Source of the DNA: Kiritimatiellia bacterium
GTDB taxonomy: Bacteria; Verrucomicrobiota; Kiritimatiellia; UBA8416; SLMC01
DNA: 40,957 nt
Direction: 5' to 3'
Assembly (NCBI GenBank): GCA_007134465.1
Contig: SLKS01000223.1
Coordinates: 1 to 40,957 of the forward strand
The notes under the pieces were generated by a model, which was not told where the DNA came from, did not search any database, and was given only the letters and a program-made list of their open reading frames with translations. A program made the translations under genes and the position numbers. Within the stretch, counting starts at the first letter, position 1. Each line of letters begins with the position of its first letter. Positions 24,633-35,824 of this stretch are shown piece after piece.

Positions 24633-25799
24633 CTACAAACTCCGAACGAATCGCTCCAGCCGTTCCAGGCCTTTCTCGATCGTGGCCATGCCGGTGGCGT
24701 AGCTGAGCCGAATGTAGTCGTCGGCCCCGAACGCGATGCCGGGCACGGCGGCGACCTTTTCCTTTTCCAGGAGCCGGGCGCAGAAATCGGTCGATTTCAG
24801 GCCTGTGGCCGAAATGTTCGGGAACAGATAGAACGCACCTTGCGCCTTGCAGCAGGCGAGGCCGGGAATGGCGTTCAGTTTTTCCCAGGCGAACAGGCGG
24901 CGCTTGTCGAATTCGGCCAGCCAAAGCGGCAGATGGTCCATGGGGCCGGTCAGAGCGGCGATGCCGCCTTTCTGCGCGAAGCTGGTGGGGTTGCTGGTGC
25001 TGTGGCTTTGCATGGCGTCCATGGCCTTGGCCACCGGTTCCGGCGCGGCGCAGAAGCCCAGCCGCCAGCCGGTCATGCTCCAGGCCTTGGCCAGGCCGTG
25101 CACAATAATCGTACGCGCCTGGTATTCAGGTCCGAACGTCGCCATGTTCCTGTGCTCGGCGCCGTCGTAGAGCAGGCGCTCGTAGATGTCGTCGCTCATG
25201 ATCCACAGGTTGTGCTCGACGCAGACGGCGCCCAGCGCCTTGACTTCGTCGGGCGTGTACACGCTGCCCGTCGGGTTGCTCGGGGAATTCAGGATGAACA
25301 GCTTCGTGCGCGGCGTGATCGCGGCCCGCAACTGGTCGGGCGTCACCTTGAATTCGGTTTCGTCCGTTGTCTCGAGAATCACCGGCGTGGCTTCCGCCAG
25401 CTTGGCCATTTCCGGGTAGCTCAGCCAATAGGGCGCGGGGATAAGAACTTCGTCGCCTCTCTGGCAGGTGGCCATGATTGTGTTGAAACAGGAATGCTTG
25501 CCGCCGCAAGAGACGATGATCTGGCTCGGCTTGTATTCGAGCCCGTTCTCGCGCTTGAACTTGTCGGCCACGGCCTGGCGCAGCTCGGGCAGCCCGCTGC
25601 TGGGCGTGTACTTGGTGAAACCGGCGGCCAGCGCGGCGGCGGCGGCGTCCTTGATGTGTTGCGGCGTATCGAAATCCGGCTCGCCCGCGCCGAACCCGAC
25701 CACGTCCTGGCCTTCGGCCTTCATGCGTTTGGCCTGAGCGTCAATGGCCAGGGTCAGAGAGGGCGACAAGGCGGCGACACGATCGGAAACGCTGTTCAT
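24633..25799 (-). CDS. Pyridoxal-phosphate-dependent class I aminotransferase (aspartate aminotransferase-like)
   Basis: VVGFGAGEPDFDTPQHIKDAA, ILNSPSNPTGSVY, IIVHGLAKAWSMTGWRLGF. Confidence 0.95.
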   Translation of the reverse strand: MNSVSDRVAALSPSLTLAIDAQAKRMKAEGQDVVGFGAGEPDFDTPQHIKDAAAAALAAGFTKYTPSSGLPELRQAVADKFKRENGLEYKPSQIIVSCGGKHSCFNTIMATCQRGDEVLIPAPYWLSYPEMAKLAEATPVILETTDETEFKVTPDQLRAAITPRTKLFILNSPSNPTGSVYTPDEVKALGAVCVEHNLWIMSDDIYERLLYDGAEHRNMATFGPEYQARTIIVHGLAKAWSMTGWRLGFCAAPEPVAKAMDAMQSHSTSNPTSFAQKGGIAALTGPMDHLPLWLAEFDKRRLFAWEKLNAIPGLACCKAQGAFYLFPNISATGLKSTDFCARLLEKEKVAAVPGIAFGADDYIRLSYATGMATIEKGLERLERFVRSL

Positions 25800-26446
25800 G
25801 ATGAACTCCTGTTCACTTTGCTTCTTCTTTCCAGCTCCTGCAAGGATTCGGCCGACGAAACGGACACGTCCAAATCCTCGATGACACCATTGTCCAATCC
25901 GTAAATCCATCCGTGCACGGAGAGCCGTGCGCCCCGCGCCCATGCCGCCTGCACGGTCGAGGTACGGCCCACGGCGGCCACTTGCGCCTCCACGTTCATT
26001 TCGCACAGCCGGTTGACGCGCGCGGTATCGTCGGCGATCGCAGCCAGTTCCGCCTGCCGGGCCAGCGCAATGTCGCGCACATGGCCAAGCCAGTTGCCGG
26101 CGAGCCCGCACGGCTGCGCTTCCAGCGCCGCGCGTACGCCTCCGCATCCGTAATGACCGCACACGATAATATGGCGCACCCGCAGCGCTTCCACCGCATA
26201 TTCGACGACCGCCAGGCAGTTCAAATCGGAATGCACCACCAGATTGGCGACGTTGCGATGCACGAAAACCTCGCCCGGCGCCAGGCCGGCAATCACATTG
26301 GCCGGCACGCGGCTGTCCGAGCAGCCGATCCAAAGATACTCGGGCGCCTGCTGCGCGGCAAGCGTTTCGAAATAGCGCGGATCGGCCGCCTGCATGGCGG
26401 CGGCCCACCGGCGATTGTTCTCCAGCAAATCGCGAATGTCGCCCAT
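25796..26446 (-). CDS. Beta-carbonic anhydrase
   Basis: EYLWIGCSDSRVPANVI, GEVFVHRNVANLV, IIVCGHYGCGGVRAAL; ATGA overlap with the aminotransferase. Confidence 0.95.
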   Translation of the reverse strand: MGDIRDLLENNRRWAAAMQAADPRYFETLAAQQAPEYLWIGCSDSRVPANVIAGLAPGEVFVHRNVANLVVHSDLNCLAVVEYAVEALRVRHIIVCGHYGCGGVRAALEAQPCGLAGNWLGHVRDIALARQAELAAIADDTARVNRLCEMNVEAQVAAVGRTSTVQAAWARGARLSVHGWIYGLDNGVIEDLDVSVSSAESLQELERRSKVNRSSS

Positions 26447-26551
26447 AAGACCTGCCCAAGACGGGCTTCGCCCCAACCCCGCCCTTCCGCATCCTTTTTT
26501 CGTAACCGTTCACGGGGGTTATCATAAGCAATGCGCATCGAATGCCGACCA

Positions 26552-26666
26552 TTTTGAGTGCGCGTGCCTGCACGCGCTTTACGTGCCGGCGCCAGCGTCG
26601 GCACATGAGCCTTCTCCCGGAGCAGGCTCCGGGGCAGAAAGCGCGTGCAGGCACGCGCACTCAAAA
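26552..26666. repeat. 115-bp multi-hairpin element bounded by a perfect 29-bp inverted repeat
   Basis: TTTTGAGTGCGCGTGCCTGCACGCGCTTT (26552-26580) and its exact reverse complement (26638-26666); inner hairpins GTGCCG..CGGCAC and CCCGGAG-CAGG-CTCCGGG. Confidence 0.9.
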
Positions 26667-26721
26667 AAGCGCATTTCCTAACCCCGTGAACGGCAACCAT
26701 TTTTCTAAGCATGACGAAATG

Positions 26722-27684
26722 CTACGCGCCTGCCAGTTGCGCCAGCGCGGCGTTGACGCGCGGCCCGATCGGTTCGGGATGCGCCACGAAATCCAGGCCC
26801 GTTACCGTTTCATAGGCTTCGATATAGCGGCGCGCCGCTTCGAGCCGCACGTCGTCGGAAATGGCAGGCGGTTCGCCGTCGCCAAGAAAACCGCGGGCGG
26901 CCAGCCATTCCCGTACGTATTCCTTGTCGAGCTTGCGCTGCGTTTCGCCGGCGGCGAACAGCTGGTCGTAGGAATCCGTGAACCAATAGCGCGAGGAATC
27001 GGGCGTGTGTATCTCGTCGGTCACGATCAACTCGCCCTCGTATCGGCCAAGCTCGTACTTCGTATCCACAAAGATCAGGCCGCGGCTCGCCGCATGCTCG
27101 ACGGCGCGGTCGTAAAGCGCAAAGCAAATCTCGGCCGCCTTGTCGAACGTGGCGGCGTCAATCAGGCCTTCGGCAATGGCTTCGTCGCGAGAAATGGGCC
27201 GGTCGGTCGCCTCCAGTTTCGTGGTCGGCGTCAGAATGGGCTTGGCCAGCTTCTGGTCCTTGCGCAGGCCTTCGGGCAGGAGATTGCCGCAGAAATGGCG
27301 CACGCCCTTCTCGTAGTTGTACCAGGCCGAGGTTTTCGTGACGCCGGTAATGTAGCCGCGCACAATGAATTCGAGCGGAAGCTGCTCGCACTCGCGCACG
27401 ACCATGATGTTGGGATCGGGCACGTCCACGACGTGGTTGGCAACGACATCCCGGGTCTTCTCGAACCAGAACGCCGCCATCTCGTTCAGAGCCTGGCCTT
27501 TGAACGGGATCGTGCACAGCACGCGGTCGAACGCGGAGAGGCGGTCGCTCACGACGATGACGCGGCGATCGCCCTTCTTGTAGCTGTCCCTGACTTTCCC
27601 GTGCTCGACTCGCTCGAACCCGGACGCGTCGGTCCGTTCCAGCACATTGCCCAGCCCTTGTTCCAGCGTTTCTTTTGTCACCAT
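26722..27684 (-). CDS. purC: Phosphoribosylaminoimidazolesuccinocarboxamide synthase
   Basis: GKVRDSYKKGDRRVIVVSDRLSAFDRVL, PLEFIVRGYITG, LIFVDTKYELGRYEGELIVTDEIHTPDSSRYW; start at 27684 after GGAGG. Confidence 0.96.
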   Translation of the reverse strand: MVTKETLEQGLGNVLERTDASGFERVEHGKVRDSYKKGDRRVIVVSDRLSAFDRVLCTIPFKGQALNEMAAFWFEKTRDVVANHVVDVPDPNIMVVRECEQLPLEFIVRGYITGVTKTSAWYNYEKGVRHFCGNLLPEGLRKDQKLAKPILTPTTKLEATDRPISRDEAIAEGLIDAATFDKAAEICFALYDRAVEHAASRGLIFVDTKYELGRYEGELIVTDEIHTPDSSRYWFTDSYDQLFAAGETQRKLDKEYVREWLAARGFLGDGEPPAISDDVRLEAARRYIEAYETVTGLDFVAHPEPIGPRVNAALAQLAGA

Positions 27685-27819
27685 GCCGCATCCTCCTTGC
27701 CGAACGCAGCCGGGACGGGCAGGCAAGCCCGATCCCGCTGTTCTCGTTATGACGCCGTCCCACGCCGCCTTGCTTGTCCGCCGCAGCTTCTGGACGAAGG
27801 CAGGCGACGCGGGAACGGA

Positions 27820-27847
27820 AGATTGGGGCGGAATTCCGCCCCAATCT
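27820..27847. terminator. 28-bp perfect palindrome AGATTGGGGCGGAATTCCGCCCCAATCT, putative terminator
   Basis: Downstream of pckG; followed by a second hairpin CCTGCCGcacaaggCGGCAGG. Confidence 0.6.
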
Positions 27848-27888
27848 CAGGCTCCTGCCGCACAAGGCGGCAGGGGGCCTGTTCTGTT

Positions 27889-29691
<1,803 letters not shown>

Positions 29692-30123
29692 GTGGTTCTC
29701 CTTGCGCGCTTGGCTTGTTCAAACAAGGATCGCGTTCTGACGCAGGCCGACAGCCCATGCCCTGTCTTGCGGCGGCATGTTCCGTCTGCCCGGAAAAAAA
29801 CGGATCCGGAACAAAAAAGGCCAGCGCAATCCCGAGACCGTCGCTGACCTGGCGCCTTGACCAGCCTGCCGCTTTCGCGCTTGGCACGCGCGGCCCGCCT
29901 TCAACACGCATGAAAAAGAGGCGCAAACATAACGCAGGCGCAGGAGATGTCAAGCCCCGACGAAAAAAAAAGCGCGGCTTGGAGCTAGCGATGCTGGATA
30001 ACAAAAACATAGGGTCTCTCTATTTTCTCCGAAATATTTCTTCCGCGCGGGAAAGACCCGGTGAAGACCGACGCGCCAACGCGTTGTGAACCCCCGGAAA
30101 CCCCGGGCGAAAAGGAGAAATTT

Positions 30124-30459
30124 ATGAACGGGAAACCGCACAACGTATTCGCCAGCAAACATTTTTCCCATGAGCGGTTCGGGCGCGGGCTGGCGGGCCT
30201 GTTCGTTCTCGTGTCTGCCGGGCTGGGACTTGTCCATACCCCCTATTGGCTGTTTGTCACCCTGGGCATTGCGATCAATCTCATGATTTCTTCACTCACC
30301 GACCGTTGCCCGGTCAAGAGCCTGCTCGTCCGGCTCGGCGTTCCTGGCGAACGCGATCTCGGCCGAGCCGAAGCCTTGGGCGAAACGGACGCGCTTGCGC
30401 ATCCTCGCATGCAACGCTTTTCGGGTTCCGCCTGCCCGGATGTCGCTGTTTGGCAATAA
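30124..30459 (+). CDS. DUF2892-type inner membrane protein
   Basis: HERFGRGLAGLFVLVSAGLGLVHTPYWLFVTLGIAINLMISSLTDRCPVKSLLVRLG; RBS AAGGAG. Confidence 0.7.
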   Translation: MNGKPHNVFASKHFSHERFGRGLAGLFVLVSAGLGLVHTPYWLFVTLGIAINLMISSLTDRCPVKSLLVRLGVPGERDLGRAEALGETDALAHPRMQRFSGSACPDVAVWQ

Positions 30460-30481
30460 ACCCTTAACAAGGAGCCATGCC

Positions 30482-31384
30482 ATGTCCAATTCTTCCGACC
30501 TGTCCGCGCGCATCGTCGCGCATCCGTTTCCCGACCCGTCCGCCGTCTCGGACACAACCGGCGTTTCGGGCATGGAGAGCGTATCGTCATCGTTGCTCCC
30601 CCGAATCCACTGGTTCGAATGGGAAGATTGCTCCTGGCTGCCCGTCTTCCTGCGCGATGCCATTACCGACGCCCTCGGTCTGATCATGAAAACTTTCCGC
30701 GCCTACAGGCCGGCATTTCCGCTCCTGCGCGAATGGGCGGGCGAGAGTAAAACCTTGCTCGACATGGCCAGCGGCAGCGGCACGCATGTGCGCGAACTGC
30801 GGCAATGGGCGGATGCGAAGGGCGCCCCGATTCCTGCCGTGCGGGTCAGCGATTTGTACCCGTCCCGCGATCGCTTTCAGGCGCTGGAATCGGCATTCCC
30901 GAACCGCGTTCGCGCCGTGAAGGAACCGGTGGACGCCACGGCCGTTCCCGAACAGCTTCGGCGGCTCCCGCGCACCATGTTCACCGCCTTTCATCATCTG
31001 GCGCCAGATCAGGCCCGCGCGGCGCTGGCCGATGCCGCCCTCCACGCGGACGGAATTTTGATCTACGAGCCGCACCCGCGAACGATCCGCAATATGCTGG
31101 CCAACATCCCCGGCCTGATCTTCGGCATGCTGACGCCGTTTCTGGCGGGAAAATTCTCCTGGAAACGCTTGCTGTTCTGCACGCTGATCCCGATCGTCCC
31201 GCTTCTGCTGGTTCACGACGGCATCGTCTCCGTGCTGCGCTGCTACACGGCCGCCGAATTCCGCGCCATGATCGCCTCGTTGCCCGACAACAACATGACA
31301 TGGCGGATTGTCGAGGTTCCGGGCGAAGGCGCCATGCGCTTTATGAAAGGGCTCTGCGTGATCGGGAAAAGAGCAAAAGGATGA
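30482..31384 (+). CDS. SAM-dependent methyltransferase-like protein with C-terminal hydrophobic segment
   Basis: SKTLLDMASGSGTHVRELRQW motif I; ...IPGLIFGMLTPFLAGKFSWKRLLFCTLIPIVPLLLVHDGIVSVLRCYTAAEF. Confidence 0.7.
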   Translation: MSNSSDLSARIVAHPFPDPSAVSDTTGVSGMESVSSSLLPRIHWFEWEDCSWLPVFLRDAITDALGLIMKTFRAYRPAFPLLREWAGESKTLLDMASGSGTHVRELRQWADAKGAPIPAVRVSDLYPSRDRFQALESAFPNRVRAVKEPVDATAVPEQLRRLPRTMFTAFHHLAPDQARAALADAALHADGILIYEPHPRTIRNMLANIPGLIFGMLTPFLAGKFSWKRLLFCTLIPIVPLLLVHDGIVSVLRCYTAAEFRAMIASLPDNNMTWRIVEVPGEGAMRFMKGLCVIGKRAKG

Positions 31385-32301
31385 ATGCCATGAACGCTCC
31401 TTGCGAGATCGAAAGAACCGGAAGCCCGAGCGCGGTTTCATGGGCTCTGCCGAGGCAGGATTGGCTGACGAGCCCGCTGTCGGAGACATGGACGGCAAGC
31501 CGACAAACAGCGCACAGGGACGAAGCGCATGACAACGAGCTTATGCGTTTCGGAAAAGACGGCAGGTTCATTGTGCGGCGGGCGCGATCGGGCGAGGATC
31601 GGCTGCGCTGCTGGAATCTGGTCTATCGCGAATATCTGGCCATGGGCTATGTGCAGCCGCAGGACAAACCCTATCGCTACACGGCCCATGACGCCTTGCC
31701 GAACACGGCCACGTTCTTCATCGAAGTGGACGGGCGCCTGGCCGGATGCGCAACGGTGTTTCCATTTTCGCCAACGGGACAGCCTGCCGACGAAGCGTAC
31801 GGAGCGGAACTGGCCGCATTGCGCCAGGCCGGGCGGCGCCCGGTCGAAGTCGGGCGGCTGACGATCTCATCCGAATTCAAGCACGAACGGGAAATCCTGG
31901 CTCGCCTGTTCGACACGATTTCGATCGCGGCGCGGCGGCTGATGGACGGCACGGACCTGGTCGTGACCGTGAACCCTTCGCATGCGAAGTTCTATGAACG
32001 CATGCTTTGCTTCGAGCGAATCGGCAAGGAAAAGACGCTCGGTTGCGTATCCGGCGCGCCGGCGCTTCTGCTCCGCCTGTCGGCCGAAACGGAAACAGCC
32101 ATGCGGCGCTGGGCGCACGACGAAGGCCCGCTCCCCGAAAAATTCGATGGCGGACGCACCCTCTATCCGCGACTGTCCGACCGTGCCGGCGAGGAAACGC
32201 TGGTTCGGCGGTTGCGGCGCACGGGCTCCTCCGCGCCGCTGCCCGAATCGTTTCTGCGTCGCTGGTTCGCCTCGACGACTTCCGCCCATTCCGCCGCGTA
32301 A
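31381..32301 (+). CDS. FeeM-like N-acyl amino acid synthase/GNAT-superfamily acyltransferase
   Basis: CWNLVYREYLAMGYVQPQD...TATFFIEVDGRLAGCATVF...VEVGRLTISSEF...VVTVNPSHAKFYERMLCFERIGKEKTLGCVSGAPALLLRL; ATGA overlap with the methyltransferase. Confidence 0.75.
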   Translation: MNAMNAPCEIERTGSPSAVSWALPRQDWLTSPLSETWTASRQTAHRDEAHDNELMRFGKDGRFIVRRARSGEDRLRCWNLVYREYLAMGYVQPQDKPYRYTAHDALPNTATFFIEVDGRLAGCATVFPFSPTGQPADEAYGAELAALRQAGRRPVEVGRLTISSEFKHEREILARLFDTISIAARRLMDGTDLVVTVNPSHAKFYERMLCFERIGKEKTLGCVSGAPALLLRLSAETETAMRRWAHDEGPLPEKFDGGRTLYPRLSDRAGEETLVRRLRRTGSSAPLPESFLRRWFASTTSAHSAA

Positions 32302-32338
32302 GGGCATGAGCCCGCCTACGCCCAGCCCGCCCTGTTCA

Positions 32339-32354
32339 GGCGGGCTGCGCCCGC
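32339..32354. repeat. GGCGGGCTGCGCCCGC palindrome (dispersed family)
   Basis: Same core and AACCC flank as 17841. Confidence 0.65.
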
Positions 32355-32577
32355 AACCCAGAGGGCGGAAGTCAGGATGTGACTGTCGCTGAAGTTTACG
32401 GCAAAGGCGACGACGGAGTTAGAATCGGTGGTGTTTACGAGGCTGTTTGCGTTGGAGGAAGAGACGGCCTCGTCTGTTCCGTAAACTTTGCCGTCAACTG
32501 CATCGGAACTAACTCCACCGTAAACGTTGCCGTAAACGGATTCGATTGCCCTGTGCGAAGCGAGTGGGCCAACGGTA

Positions 32578-32651
32578 GACGACAAAGAGGTGACAAACGG
32601 AAATCAGGACGTGACGCGACACCCGACACACAACACCCGACACACGAGTCG
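32578..32651. repeat. 34-bp dispersed direct repeat (32578-32611) followed by a heptamer array CGACACC-CGACACA-CAACACC-CGACACA (32617-32644)
   Basis: GACGACAAAGAGGTGACAAACGGAAATCAGGACG matches 38085-38118 at 30/34 positions. Confidence 0.75.
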
Positions 32652-32750
32652 TTGCATGGCAAATGGCAGTGTATAGCGCTTCTTGTTTTTTACAGCAGAA
32701 ACGGTGGAACAAGGCGCTAAGTGCCGTTCCGGCCCGCCGCCCTGGCCGAA

Positions 32751-34940
32751 TCATGGCATCATGTCGGCCGGCTCGGAACCGGCGGCGAACGGCGTGGCCT
32801 GGCCGGCTTCGAAGAAACGAACCCATACCGCGCCTTCGCGGCCCGGCCGCGGATCGGGTATGGCGAGGGCGCCCGTCCGTTTCTCGTCCGGCAACGCATC
32901 CAGCGCTGTTCTTAAAGGCGTAACATCCGGAACGTCTTGCGGACGGACGGAATGCACGCTGAGCTGATGCAGCCGATTCAACGGAGCCATGGCGCTGACG
33001 GGAAAGCGCAAAGCCAGCCGGGCGCCCATCTCGAGCGGCGCGCGATCGTACAGGAACACTTCTCTGGGTCTGTTCTCCGCATCCACCGAAACAATGGCGG
33101 TATCCGTCACGTAAAAACGGGAGGTCAACTTGCGCGACCAACCCGAATCGTAGCGTCGGCCCCCGGTAACCAGCATTTCCTCGCGCGTTCTCAGCCGGGC
33201 AAACACCGCATGCTTTTCGTACTTGTCGAAAAACAGATTCGGAGGATTGACAGGCACCTCGTCGGCCAGCCCTTTCGGATTCGAGGACGAAATTCCCGCC
33301 TCCACAAGAAGGGGGAGTCCGCGCAAAGGAACAGCCAGTTGCATGCGCAATTCGGACCCGTCCGTTTCCATGCATTGCCGGTCCGGGACATGGCGCCATT
33401 GCCCGTGAAACACGCGAAACGTTTCCGGATCGGCCGGCTCGCGGAAGTCCCATCCGAGCCCCATGGGCAAATCGGGATCGGTTTCCGATAGAACGCCAAG
33501 CGCATCTAGGGCTTGCGCCGCATGACGCCCGATTTCCTCGGCGCTCAACGGCCGACCGTACACGGCCATCAGAAACAAATCGCCTTGCCAAGGAAACTTT
33601 CCGTCTCGCCGTTCTCTTGCATCCAGCGTTGGCGCAACGACTAGGCTATCCAGCGGTCTGGCAATTTGCTTTTGCCAGGCGCCGTCCAGAGGGGAAACAG
33701 AGTCCATCCGACCGTTTCCGTAAATGGTCAGATTCGGCTTGTCGCCGCTCCCGTCCAAAACAAAGGCGGCGTGGCAAGGCTGTCCAACATCCTCGAGATT
33801 CATTCTTTTCAAACGGGGATGGAGCCAGGAAACAAGGCGACCGCCGAATCCGACATTCATGAACACTCGCATTTCTTCCTCTTCGCCGATGGGCTGCGCC
33901 TGCCAAACCGCCTCCATCGTCAAACCGCCGCTCGCGCGGACGGCGTCGGCCAGTCTGGACACTGTTCGACAGGCCAGATCGGCTTCGCTGCGTATGCGCA
34001 AGCGGTCGGGCAGCCACTCAACGTTTTCCGGCCGGCCAATGGACAAATCCATGGGCGCGCCGATCCCGGAGACGTCATGCACGACATCGCCCTGGCCCTC
34101 GTTGAACAGGTACAGCGCCAGCAAGCCGTCCGTCGCCGCCCAAGGGAACACAGTCGGCCGCGCCCATGCCACCACCACCGCCGCCTGTCCGGCCGCCACC
34201 CCAACATCCTCGCCCCGTGCCAAATCGCGCAGAATCACCCGCCCTTCGCTCACCGTCGCGCGTGTCAGGTCCGGCGCCGCCACCAGCTCGAACCGGGTGC
34301 CGACCACGGAAACCTGCGCGTTCGGCGTGGAAAACACGACATCCCGATCCGGCCCCGTCGCCAGGTGCGCATCGAGACGACCTTGAACCAAACGATAGCG
34401 ATGGGCGCCGCTTTCCAAGATCAGCTCGGACTCCGCCGCAAGCCGGACACGGTCGCCCGTGCCGGAATGGGTCGTCGCCACCAGGGCCCCCGCCTCCGTT
34501 CGCAACCGGTCGCCCGGCCGCAGAACCGTGCCGGCCGCCGCCGGAAACACGCGCGGCCCGCGCTCGACAGCAACCGTCCCATGCGTTTCGGCAACCGTCA
34601 CACTCCAGACCGCAAGCGGAACGCGACTCGAAACATAAAGGAACATGCCCGCCGCCGCCAACGCCGCCGCGGCCGCCGCCAACGGCCAAGCCATGATACG
34701 CCAGCGACCGGGCCGCGTTGCGAGCGCCCGTGTTCCGGCCCCGCCCCGCCAGGGCAACCGCGCGTCGGATCCGGCCGCCATAGCCTGCCGCAACGCCTGA
34801 TCCGCATCCGCCAGATCAATGAACGCATCCGCATGCGCCACATCCTCGCGCAGCCAATCCTCGAGAACACGGAGCTCCCGTTCACGAATCGTGCCGTCCA
34901 AATACTGGTCGGCCAGCAGAGCGATCTCCTTGGGCATCAT
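32751..34940 (-). CDS. FecR-domain protein with LamG/concanavalin-like domain (paralog 3)
   Basis: MMPKEIALLADQYLDGTIRERELRVLEDWLREDVAHADAFIDLA...FSTPNAQVSVVGTRFELVAAPDLTRATVSEGRVIL; ATGA overlap with upstream sigma. Confidence 0.85.
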   Translation of the reverse strand: MMPKEIALLADQYLDGTIRERELRVLEDWLREDVAHADAFIDLADADQALRQAMAAGSDARLPWRGGAGTRALATRPGRWRIMAWPLAAAAAALAAAGMFLYVSSRVPLAVWSVTVAETHGTVAVERGPRVFPAAAGTVLRPGDRLRTEAGALVATTHSGTGDRVRLAAESELILESGAHRYRLVQGRLDAHLATGPDRDVVFSTPNAQVSVVGTRFELVAAPDLTRATVSEGRVILRDLARGEDVGVAAGQAAVVVAWARPTVFPWAATDGLLALYLFNEGQGDVVHDVSGIGAPMDLSIGRPENVEWLPDRLRIRSEADLACRTVSRLADAVRASGGLTMEAVWQAQPIGEEEEMRVFMNVGFGGRLVSWLHPRLKRMNLEDVGQPCHAAFVLDGSGDKPNLTIYGNGRMDSVSPLDGAWQKQIARPLDSLVVAPTLDARERRDGKFPWQGDLFLMAVYGRPLSAEEIGRHAAQALDALGVLSETDPDLPMGLGWDFREPADPETFRVFHGQWRHVPDRQCMETDGSELRMQLAVPLRGLPLLVEAGISSSNPKGLADEVPVNPPNLFFDKYEKHAVFARLRTREEMLVTGGRRYDSGWSRKLTSRFYVTDTAIVSVDAENRPREVFLYDRAPLEMGARLALRFPVSAMAPLNRLHQLSVHSVRPQDVPDVTPLRTALDALPDEKRTGALAIPDPRPGREGAVWVRFFEAGQATPFAAGSEPADMMP

Positions 34941-35497
34941 GCGAGCGCCTCCTCCCGATCCCGAACCTGCCGCCAGGCCTCCTCCATGCATTGGCGCACC
35001 GCATCGCGAATGCGGTACAGCAGCAGCCGCACCGCGTTCGGCGTCTTCCCGACAAGCGATGCGATCGCCTCGATGCGTTTCCGGTCGCGATATTTCATGT
35101 GCAGCAGGCCGCGGTGCTGTTCCGGGATCTTTTCCATGCATCCGTCAAGGAAACGGCGACGGCCGTCCAGCTCGTCCGCGCGCGTTTCCAAGCGGTCGCA
35201 CAGGGTCGAGGCCACGTCTTCCTGAAACACGAGCCGGTCGCGCCCGGCGTCGCGCCGGGACTTCAGCGCCTGATTCCGCGCAATGCCGAACGCCCACGCC
35301 TGAAAGGGACGGTCCGGATCGTACTGCCTGTAACTCCGCCACAACGCCATGGCCGTTTCCTGAAACGCATCCTCGGCCTGATGATGCCCCGGAACATGCG
35401 CCGCCATGTAGCGGCGCAAAGCCGTCTCCACGGACCGGAACCGCTCCGCAAACTCCGCGCTCGCATCCCGTTCGCTCTCTATGCGCTCTTCTTTCAT
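34937..35497 (-). CDS. ECF RNA polymerase sigma factor (Rhodopirellula/Verrucomicrobium-type)
   Basis: HHQAEDAFQETAMALWRSYRQYDPDRPFQAWAFGIARNQALKSRRDAGRDRLVF...LLHMKYRDRKRIEAIASLVGKTPNAVRLLLYRIRDAVRQCM. Confidence 0.92.
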   Translation of the reverse strand: MKEERIESERDASAEFAERFRSVETALRRYMAAHVPGHHQAEDAFQETAMALWRSYRQYDPDRPFQAWAFGIARNQALKSRRDAGRDRLVFQEDVASTLCDRLETRADELDGRRRFLDGCMEKIPEQHRGLLHMKYRDRKRIEAIASLVGKTPNAVRLLLYRIRDAVRQCMEEAWRQVRDREEALA

Positions 35498-35581
35498 GAC
35501 AAGACCAATCTACCTGGAAACCACAGATTAAATCAAGTCTGCGGCCGAGATTCTCACCCATTCGCGCTAGGGCATCCGGGT

Positions 35582-35621
35582 GCGCCGCTGAAGCGGCGCG
35601 AGAGTTTCCGGCTGAAGCCGG
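35582..35621. repeat. Two tandem hairpins GCGCCGCTGAAGCGGCGC and CCGGCTGAAGCCGG
   Basis: Perfect palindromic stems sharing a CTGAAG core; intergenic. Confidence 0.75.
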
Positions 35622-35824
35622 CACTCCGACAAAACCCAGTTTGCGTCCTTTTGGCTTCGGGCTTTCTTCGGATTTGGGTGTTTCGGATTTCGCGCTTGCT
35701 CCCTTTCCTTCGGTCATCTGTTCCGGACGCGCGTCTCCCTCCTGCCCTGTCTTTCCCTGTCCCTCGAATTATTTCCGAACATTTTCGCTTTTTTTTTCGC
35801 AAGACATCCCGTATAGCCTTTGCC

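Noticed and set aside
32316-32585. Short protein-coding ORFs on both strands (32316-32585 minus, 32379-32720 plus)
   Set aside because: Overlap repeat-rich spacer DNA; no recognisable family and better explained by repeated GTTTAC/GTAAAC units.
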